From Betaproteobacteria bacterium (GTDB lineage: Bacteria > Pseudomonadota > Gammaproteobacteria > Burkholderiales > SG8-39), in contig JAOUFA010000069.1 in assembly GCA_029858545.1 (NCBI GenBank), positions 1 to 12,323 on the forward strand: a stretch of 12,323 nucleotides of DNA, in the 5' to 3' direction. Positions 7,119 through 12,323 of the stretch are shown here, in pieces (positions within the stretch are counted from its first letter, which is position 1; every line of letters starts with the position of its first letter). A program made the translations under genes and the position numbers. The notes beneath the pieces are model-generated. The model saw only the letters and a program-made list of their open reading frames with translations. It did not search any database and had not been told where the DNA came from.

Positions 7119-7748
7119 ATGAAGCATTCCCTGAATCTCACGCTGTCCGTCCTGCTGGCGCTAGCGCTGGCGCTGCCCGCCGCGTTCGCGATCGACGTAC
7201 CGACCGGCGATTTCGTCCAGCTGGTCGAATTCTGCGAGGGCTGTCACGGCAAGGACGGCAACAGCCAGACGCCAGACGTACCGATCATCGCCGGCTATTC
7301 GTACGAGGGATTCTTCAACACGATGGACGTGTTCCGCCTGGGTGACCGGATCGCGATCGAATTCCACCGGCCCGGCGAACCGGAAACGGTGATGAACGAA
7401 ATCGCCAAGCAGTTGAGCGCGCAGTTGGTGCGCGATCTCGCCGACTATTATTCCAGGCGGCCGTTCGTGGCGCCGCGGCAGGACGTCAACGCCGAGCTGG
7501 CGCGGCGCGGCGAGATCATTCACAACCGCCTGTGCGAGAAATGCCACAACAAGAAGGGCGCGCACCCGGTGAACGACGCGGCGATCCTGGCCGGTCAGTG
7601 GACGCCTTATCTGCGGCGCCAGTTCGACAATTTCCTGAGCGGCAAGCGCTTCGTGCCGCGCACCATGCTGCGACGCATCAAGGAGCTGCCAAAAGAGGAT
7701 ATCGAAGCGCTGCTGAGCTTTTACGCGAGCGTCGGCATGCAGCGATAG
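7119..7748 (+). CDS. Periplasmic diheme cytochrome c (c4/FccA-like)
   Basis: This 209-aa protein has a Sec signal peptide (MKHSL, a Leu/Ala-rich core, AFA cleavage near residue 24) and two heme motifs: CEGCH at 39-43 and CEKCH at 139-143. Each half has the layout of a class I cytochrome. After the first heme come PIIAGYSYEGFF and Met92; after the second come AILAGQWTPYLRRQF and Met183, the likely distal ligands. The arrangement resembles cytochrome c4 and the diheme subunit of flavocytochrome c sulfide dehydrogenase. No flavoprotein or oxidase partner lies nearby, so it is probably a soluble or peripheral electron carrier. The ATG at 7119 is favoured over the longer frame from 7068 by GGGAGGA (7103-7109), 9 nt upstream, and by the signal peptide. 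Its end faces the kinase gene with only 22 nt between the two stops. Confidence 0.9.
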   Translation: MKHSLNLTLSVLLALALALPAAFAIDVPTGDFVQLVEFCEGCHGKDGNSQTPDVPIIAGYSYEGFFNTMDVFRLGDRIAIEFHRPGEPETVMNEIAKQLSAQLVRDLADYYSRRPFVAPRQDVNAELARRGEIIHNRLCEKCHNKKGAHPVNDAAILAGQWTPYLRRQFDNFLSGKRFVPRTMLRRIKELPKEDIEALLSFYASVGMQR

Positions 7749-7770
7749 GGCCGGGCGGGCGCGGGCGGGG

Positions 7771-10700
7771 TCACGCGCGCGCCACGATCCGCGCGAGTTC
7801 GTCGTGCACGCGCGCGAATTCGGCGCTCAGGGCGGCGATGCGCGCGGCGAGCGCGTCGGGCGGCTCGCCCGCCTGCGCGCGGGTTTCGGCTTCGGCGGCG
7901 AGCGCGGCAAGCCGAAGCGCGCCGAGCGTGGCGCTGCTCGAACGCATCGAGTGCGCGAGGCGGTGCACTTCCTGCATATTGCCGCCCGCGCAGGCGGCGG
8001 TCATCGCCGAGATCATGGTCGGAACGGATTCGAGAAAACTGCGCAGCACGCGCACGAATCCGTCGCCGATGTCGGCGCGCAGCCGCTCGAGCCGCTCGTG
8101 ATCGACCGCGACCTGCCCGCCGACCCAGCGCGCCAGGGTCGCGGCGAACTCCTTGCGCACGATCGGTTTGGCGGCGAAATCGTCGATGCCCGCGGCGAGC
8201 GCCTCGACCCGCGTGTCCTGCATCACGCTCGCGGTGAGCGCGACGATCGGCACGCGCCGCGCGCCGGTTCGCGCCTCGTGCGCCCGGATGCGGCGGGTCG
8301 CCTCGATACCGTCCATCTCCGGCATGTTCATGTCCATCAGGACGAGGTCATGCTGCCCGCGCACGGCGGCCTCGACCGCCGCGACCCCGTTCTCGACCGC
8401 TTGCGCATCGAGGCCGAAGCGCTCGAGGAAGGCCAGCGTGACCTGGCGGTTGACCTCGTTGTCCTCCGCGACCAGCACCTTGCCGCGCAGTTTCGCACTG
8501 GAGGGCTCCTCGCGCGGCCGCTGCGCGCTGTCGCGCGGCGGCGCATCGAGGGGAAGCGTAAACTCCGCGCGGAACGTCGACCCCCGGCCCGGCGCCGAAT
8601 CGAGCTCGATCGTACCGCCCATGGCTTCGACCAGGCGCCGCGAGATGGCGAGCCCCAGGCCTGTACCGCCCGAGCGGCGCGCCGCCGAACCCGCCTGGAC
8701 ATAGGGCTGGAAGAGCCGCGCGGCGTCCTCCCGCGAGACGCCGGGACCGGTATCGCGGACCGCAACGCGCATCTGCGCGCGATCGCCATTCAGGCGCGAG
8801 CCATCGACTTCGATCACCACGCCGCCCCGCTCGGTGAACTTGACCGCGTTGCCGACGAGATTGCCGAGGACCTGGTGCAGGCGCCCGCCGTCGCCCCTCA
8901 GGTGCCGTGGCGCCATCGGGTCATAGCGTGCCTCAAGCTTGATGCCCTTCGCCGCCGCGCGCGCGGCGTGCAGCGCGACGGTATCCTCGACGACGCGCGC
9001 GAGGTCGAACGGGGCAGACTCGAAGCGCAGCAACCCGGCCTCGACCTTGGCGTGATCGAGCACGTCGTTCAGAATCCGCAGCAGGCTGTGGCCCGAGCGC
9101 AGGATCGTCTGCACCTGCGCGCGTTGCCCGGGGTCGAGCCGGGTGTCGAGCAGCAGCTCGGCGATGCCGAGCACGCCGGTGATCGGCGTGCGGATCTCGT
9201 GGCTCATGGTGGCGAGGAAATCTCCCTTCGCCCGGCTCGCGGCCTCGGCGCGCGCCTGCGCGTCCTTCAGCGCGGTGATATCGACGCGCACGCCGACCGT
9301 GCCGCCCTCGGGCGTGCGCCGCTCGGAAATCCTCAACCAGCGTCCGTCGGCATGCTCCTGCTCGATCGTCGACTCGGCGCGCCGGTGCTGGTCGAGCCGC
9401 TCGGCGACCCAGGCGTCGATGCGGCCGACCGCGGACGGGTACTCGCCGCGCTCCGCGCCGGCGCGGATGATGTCCTCGAAACGCGCGCCCGGCACGATCG
9501 CGTCGCGTGAAAGCGGGTAGTACTCCCTGTAGCGCTCGTTGCAGAGCACGAGCCGGTCCTGGGCGTCGAACAGCGCGAATCCGTCGTCGAGCGAATCGAT
9601 CGCGGTGCGCAGCCGGGCTTCGGCTTCCTCGACGCGCGCGTGCGCGCGCGCCAGTTCCTGCTCGGAGCGCAGCCGCCGCGACACGTCGCGGCCGACGCCG
9701 CGGTAGCCGGTGAAGCGACCCGCTTCGTCGAAGATCGGCCGGCCGGACACGAGCAGCGCTTGGCGGATCCCGCCGTCGGGGTCATGACGCACGCCGAGGA
9801 AGTCCGCGAACGGCTCGTGACGCGCGAGGCGCGCGCGGTGCTCCGCCCATTCGGGCTCGGAAACGTTGTCGAAACCGATTTCCCAGCGCGTCTTGCCGAG
9901 CAGCGTCGCCGGATCGATGCCCTGCCGCGAGAACATCGCGCCCTCCAGGCGCGTGAAGCGCAGGTTCGCGTCCTGCTCCCAGTACCAGTCCGAGGACAGC
10001 TCGACGAGGCTCCTGAAGCGCGCCTCCGAATCGCGCAGCGCGAGCTCGCTCTCTTTGCGCGGGGTGACGTCGATCGACAGCGCGTAGCAGCCGCGCACTT
10101 CCCAGGATTCGTCCACGTCGGGAAACAGGACCACATCGATCCACCGGCGCGCGCGGCCGTCGCGCATCTCGCGCTCGTAGTGCGCCATGTCGCCGTCGAG
10201 CGCGCGCCGCACGTACGGCGCGATGAAGCGGCCGGCCTCCTCGCCGAGCGCTTCGGCGACCGTCCGGCCGGCGATCGCCTCGGGGTCGAGCCCGAAGAAC
10301 GCGCAGTAGCGGCGGTTGGCGTAGCGGTAGCGCATGTCGCGGTCGATCAGCGCGACCATCGCCGGCATGTTGTCGGTCATCGCGCGCAGATCGCGTTCGC
10401 GCGCGGCGAGCCGGTGCTTCGCCGTCTCGCGCTCGGTCACGTCGACGTTGGTGCCGACCACGCGGCGCGCGCGGCCGTCGGGCATGCGATCGACCACCCG
10501 GCCGTGACTCTGGATCCAGATCCAGCTGCCGTCGGCACGGCGCACGCGGTGCACCGAGCGGAAATCGCCGGTTTCGCCCTTCACCGCGCGCACCAGCCCG
10601 TCGCGCGCCGCCTCGACGTCCTGGGGATGCACGAGCGCGAATACCTCGGCGATCGCCGCGTCGGTCGCCGCAGCCGGCTCGCCCAGCATCTGCTTCCACA

Positions 10701-10926
10701 GCGGCGACAGGTGGATCCTGCCGGCGACGAGGTCGGCGTCCCAGAGCGCGAGCTGCGAGGCTTCGAGCGCGAGTTCGAGCCGCTCGGTCGCCGTGCGCCG
10801 CCGCGCGGCACCGGCCGCCTTCGGTTCGCGGGCGCGCGCGCTCAACTTCGTGCCGCGGGTGAGTGTGTGGGGAATGCGTGCTTGGTCACTTGCCGACAAT
10901 ATGCGAGAGCGATTGTTCTGAATCAT
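7771..10926 (-). CDS. Soluble hybrid sensor histidine kinase (4 PAS-HisKA-HATPase-REC-HPt)
   Basis: This 1051-aa protein has no membrane segment and probably senses a cytoplasmic signal. Domains in order: PAS about 48-168, 176-292, 300-420 and 436-556; HisKA about 565-632 with His576 in MSHEIRTP; HATPase about 675-795 with Asn693, DTGPGV (725-730) and GTGLGLA (754-760). Next is a receiver, about 815-935, with Glu821-Asp822, phospho-Asp865 in LMDMNMPEMDG, Thr899 (ALTAS) and Lys920. Last is an HPt, about 945-1045, with His992 in LAHSMRSSSATLGA. Phosphate would move His576-Asp865-His992 and then to a separate response regulator, which is not in the window. The ATG at 10926 has no ribosome site, and it overlaps the stop of a transposase remnant. 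The first 25 or so residues are not domain-like, so the true start may differ. The gene is visibly richer in GC than the left part of the window. Confidence 0.93.
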   Translation of the reverse strand: MIQNNRSRILSASDQARIPHTLTRGTKLSARAREPKAAGAARRRTATERLELALEASQLALWDADLVAGRIHLSPLWKQMLGEPAAATDAAIAEVFALVHPQDVEAARDGLVRAVKGETGDFRSVHRVRRADGSWIWIQSHGRVVDRMPDGRARRVVGTNVDVTERETAKHRLAARERDLRAMTDNMPAMVALIDRDMRYRYANRRYCAFFGLDPEAIAGRTVAEALGEEAGRFIAPYVRRALDGDMAHYEREMRDGRARRWIDVVLFPDVDESWEVRGCYALSIDVTPRKESELALRDSEARFRSLVELSSDWYWEQDANLRFTRLEGAMFSRQGIDPATLLGKTRWEIGFDNVSEPEWAEHRARLARHEPFADFLGVRHDPDGGIRQALLVSGRPIFDEAGRFTGYRGVGRDVSRRLRSEQELARAHARVEEAEARLRTAIDSLDDGFALFDAQDRLVLCNERYREYYPLSRDAIVPGARFEDIIRAGAERGEYPSAVGRIDAWVAERLDQHRRAESTIEQEHADGRWLRISERRTPEGGTVGVRVDITALKDAQARAEAASRAKGDFLATMSHEIRTPITGVLGIAELLLDTRLDPGQRAQVQTILRSGHSLLRILNDVLDHAKVEAGLLRFESAPFDLARVVEDTVALHAARAAAKGIKLEARYDPMAPRHLRGDGGRLHQVLGNLVGNAVKFTERGGVVIEVDGSRLNGDRAQMRVAVRDTGPGVSREDAARLFQPYVQAGSAARRSGGTGLGLAISRRLVEAMGGTIELDSAPGRGSTFRAEFTLPLDAPPRDSAQRPREEPSSAKLRGKVLVAEDNEVNRQVTLAFLERFGLDAQAVENGVAAVEAAVRGQHDLVLMDMNMPEMDGIEATRRIRAHEARTGARRVPIVALTASVMQDTRVEALAAGIDDFAAKPIVRKEFAATLARWVGGQVAVDHERLERLRADIGDGFVRVLRSFLESVPTMISAMTAACAGGNMQEVHRLAHSMRSSSATLGALRLAALAAEAETRAQAGEPPDALAARIAALSAEFARVHDELARIVARA

Positions 10927-11103
10927 GCGGTCGCCGGGCGCGCCGGGTCAAGCGCGGCGGGGGCCACCCACTGCCCCAGATGCTCGAGGATGCCGCGCAT
11001 ATCCCGCGGATCGCTCGATCCGCGCAATGGCGCGCATCGGACCCTTGCACTGGGGGCACGTCTGGCAGCCGGACTGGCGAATTGCTAGCAACACGGGCGC
11101 CAT
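10923..11103 (-). pseudogene. C-terminal remnant of an IS91-like transposase, frameshifted
   Basis: On the - strand, SGCQTCPQCKGPMRAIARIE is followed, after removing one base from the CCC run at 11003-11005, by DMRGILEHLGQWVAPAALDP and a TGA stop at 10925-10923. The pattern is a Cys ribbon CPxCxGxMRxIAxIE, then an ILxHLGxW helix, then a Pro/Ala-rich tail. This is what I recall from the C-termini of IS91-family (Y2, rolling-circle) transposases. Only the last 50 or so residues remain; the catalytic part is absent from the DNA further upstream, where the + gene at 11159 begins. It is therefore a decayed scar and not a live element. The stop overlaps the ATG of the kinase gene (ATGA). The family call rests on motif memory and could be another zinc-ribbon protein tail. 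Confidence 0.6.
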
Positions 11104-11158
11104 CTCATGTGGCCTAATTTCCTCGCCCGATCCTGCGGGTATCCGGAGGAAGCCTCCC

Positions 11159-11824
11159 ATGAGCCTCATCGATGCGATCGAAACCCAGATGATCTGCAAC
11201 CGTTTGCCGCTCGCGGGGATATCGGTGGCGGCGCTGCCTTGCGCGGGCACGCCGATCGTGCTGTCGCTGCATTGGCACGGCTTCATCGAGCATGAGCACA
11301 CGCAGGACGGTGAAGTGAATTTCAGCTACGAGCCCGTGCCTTCGTCCTGTCTGCAGTGCAATGAACCGTGGCTGCACCTCGAGGATCTCGATCATTCGGT
11401 GATGGATGTCGCCTGGGAACTCGGCAGCTGGGATCTCACGCGCCAGGAACTGCGGCCTTATATGCGGCCCGGCGCGCCCGTACAGGAGGCGCTCGAGTGC
11501 ACGGTCGCCTTCGGTCAGCCGCATCGGCACTTCGAAGCGCTGCACGCACCGGTGTCCGATGTTCCGGACGCGGAGGAAATGCTTGCGCTGGCCGCGCGGC
11601 GCGGCTATCTGCGGTGGCACTTTCGTCCGGTACGAGGCGGCATCTGGGAGGAGGTCGCCGACGATCGCACACTCGAGCAGGGCGGATACCGCAATCCTCC
11701 CTGTCCGGTCGCGGCCGCCGAAATACGCGATACACGCTGGTTGCAGCGCCCGCGTACGGTCGTCTATCGCTTCGGTTGCGGGCGCGAATTCTTCCTGCCG
11801 CGCGGCGGGAACATCGCCTCCTGA
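11159..11824 (+). CDS. Hypothetical His/Cys-rich protein, 221 aa, family not recognised
   Basis: The ATG at 11159 follows a strong ribosome site (GGAGGA, 11145-11150, spacing 8). The frame is open further upstream, but that part overlaps the transposase scar and is not supported. There is no signal peptide or membrane segment, so the protein is probably cytoplasmic. Notable residues are LHWHG (His38, His40), EHEH (44-47), CLQC (Cys64, Cys67), His73, His79, PHRH (121-124), Cys182 and Cys207. Such a cluster suggests metal binding, perhaps zinc, but I cannot assign a fold. The second half has RWHFRPVRGGIWEEVADD and ends in YRFGCGREFFLPRGG. It is divergent from the kinase and probably monocistronic. 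The gene is well supported and its function is unknown. Confidence 0.8.
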   Translation: MSLIDAIETQMICNRLPLAGISVAALPCAGTPIVLSLHWHGFIEHEHTQDGEVNFSYEPVPSSCLQCNEPWLHLEDLDHSVMDVAWELGSWDLTRQELRPYMRPGAPVQEALECTVAFGQPHRHFEALHAPVSDVPDAEEMLALAARRGYLRWHFRPVRGGIWEEVADDRTLEQGGYRNPPCPVAAAEIRDTRWLQRPRTVVYRFGCGREFFLPRGGNIAS

Positions 11825-11884
11825 GCCGAGGCGGGGGCGCTCGCCTTCCTCCTCCGCGAGGGGGCTCGCCTACGATCTGTCGGG

Positions 11885-11899
11885 GAGAGGGAACCTCTC
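11885..11899 (+). terminator. Small perfect hairpin after the His/Cys-rich gene
   Basis: GAGAGG (11885-11890) and CCTCTC (11894-11899) form a 6-bp stem with a GAA loop, 60 nt after the stop at 11824. A short run of Ts (ATTTGGG) follows only after 2 nt and is too short for a classic terminator. It may be a weak terminator. Confidence 0.3.
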
Positions 11900-11921
11900 A
11901 CATTTGGGTTCGGTTTCCGCT

Positions 11922-11949
11922 TTCTAGCGCCTGCCCGGGACCGCTAGAA
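11922..11949. repeat. Perfect 8-bp inverted repeat upstream of the LPP20-like gene
   Basis: TTCTAGCG (11922-11929) and CGCTAGAA (11942-11949) are exact inverted copies separated by 12 nt that include CCCGGG. The right arm overlaps the proposed -10 box. It lies about 50 nt before the lipoprotein start. It could be a repressor operator or a 5' hairpin. Confidence 0.55.
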
Positions 11950-11950
11950 T
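11945..11950 (+). promoter_or_regulatory. Possible -10 box for the LPP20-like lipoprotein gene
   Basis: TAGAAT differs from TATAAT at one position and would give a leader of about 40 nt before the ATG at 11998. The hexamer 17 bp upstream (TTCTAG, 11922-11927) matches a sigma-70 -35 box poorly, so the promoter may be weak or activator-dependent. Confidence 0.4.
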
Positions 11951-11997
11951 GCAGTCCGGTTGTCCCAAGGGACCTGTGCGCGATGCGAGAGAATCGA

Positions 11998-12323
11998 ATG
12001 GCAACCCACCGTACGGCGTGCGGAGCTTTTCTGGCGCTGACCTTTTTGCTGGGCGGATGCGCCAGCCCCGGCGACCTTCTCCCGGGCGGCCGGCAGGAGC
12101 AGCCGGCGTGGATGCGTTCACCGCCCGCCGATACCGCCGCGCTGTATTACGGTATCGGTGAAGGTCCGGATCTCGATTCGGCCAAGCGCGCCGCGTTGCG
12201 CGATGTGGCGGCGAAGCTGCGGGTATCGATCCGTGCGACCACCGATACCCAGGTGACCGTCGCCAACGATGTGGCCGACCGGTTCAGCCGATCCAGGGTC
12301 AGCGAGGAAGTCCGCAATACCAG
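11998..12323 (+). CDS. LPP20-like lipoprotein, N-terminal part (3' end outside window)
   Basis: The frame is open to the right edge, giving the first 108 residues. The signal peptide has a hydrophobic core (GAFLALTFLLGG) and a lipobox LGGC with the lipidated Cys at residue 21. Ala at +2 predicts sorting to the outer membrane. The mature part has PAWMRSPPADT, then YYGIGEGPDLDSAKRAALRD and VAAKLRVSI, the pattern of the LPP20 lipoprotein family (a Tyr-Gly-x-Gly strand, then a helix of SAKRAALRDVAAKL type). Roles in that family are poorly defined. The ATG at 11998 is preferred because GAGAGA lies just upstream and the signal peptide then has a normal short n-region. An in-frame ATG at 11983 would add five residues. 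Confidence 0.85.
   Translation, partial: MATHRTACGAFLALTFLLGGCASPGDLLPGGRQEQPAWMRSPPADTAALYYGIGEGPDLDSAKRAALRDVAAKLRVSIRATTDTQVTVANDVADRFSRSRVSEEVRNT

Noticed and set aside
6801..7127. Extended N-terminus of the STAS protein from an ATG at 7127
   Set aside because: The extension is Arg/Ser-rich and not protein-like. The STAS fold starts right after the ATG at 6800.
7749..7770. Terminator between the cytochrome and kinase genes
   Set aside because: The 22-nt gap is a G/C run with no stem-loop plus T-run on either strand.
7804..11088. Long open frames on the + strand opposite the kinase (568 and 482 codons)
   Set aside because: They lie antisense to a kinase with complete, intact domains. 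Their translations are Arg/Ala/His-rich with no domain or ribosome site, as expected from GC-rich third positions.
11270..11284. HWHG motif as a multicopper oxidase signature
   Set aside because: The protein is only 221 aa and lacks the other copper motifs and cupredoxin pattern, so the match is probably local chance.

Overview
The window comes from a high-GC Gram-negative bacterium, most likely a beta- or gammaproteobacterium. The evidence is two lipobox lipoproteins, a Tat-type signal peptide, a c4-like diheme cytochrome, an LPP20-type lipoprotein and Shine-Dalgarno-led genes with heavy GC bias. Nothing in the window fixes the genus, and there are no rRNA or tRNA genes, CRISPR arrays or intact mobile elements.

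Layout, left to right. (1) Positions 2-3175, + strand: a three-gene envelope operon. It holds the C-terminal part of a DUF1800 protein, a Tat-exported DUF1501 protein, and a lipoprotein joining an IPT/TIG fold to a single-heme cytochrome c domain. (2) 3457-4623, +: an unrecognised 388-aa cytoplasmic protein with its own A+T-rich leader. (3) 6800-4723, - strand: a compact partner-switching cassette. A STAS anti-anti-sigma-like protein, an RsbW-type ATPase/kinase and a PP2C (SpoIIE-type) phosphatase with an N-terminal cNMP-binding-like domain are coupled by a 3-nt gap and a 4-nt overlap. (4) 7119-7748, +: a periplasmic diheme cytochrome c, divergent from the cassette. (5) 10926-7771, -: a large soluble hybrid histidine kinase (4 PAS, HisKA, HATPase, REC, HPt). 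Its annotated start codon overlaps the stop of a frameshifted C-terminal remnant resembling an IS91-family transposase. (6) 11159-11824, +: an unrecognised His/Cys-rich 221-aa protein. (7) 11998-end, +: the start of an LPP20-like outer-membrane lipoprotein, preceded by a perfect 8-bp inverted repeat that runs into a plausible -10 box.

How the genes may work together. In the partner-switching cassette the ATPase would phosphorylate the STAS protein (candidate Ser56) and the phosphatase would reverse this. Its sigma factor or other final target is not in the window. The hybrid kinase ends in an HPt domain and would need a separate response regulator, also not in the window. The DUF1800/DUF1501/cytochrome operon looks like an exported complex of unknown function. 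I see no established single system spanning the window. The points most worth following are the DUF1800-DUF1501-heme lipoprotein unit, the altered cNMP pocket of the phosphatase, the transposase scar at the kinase start, and the two orphan proteins.
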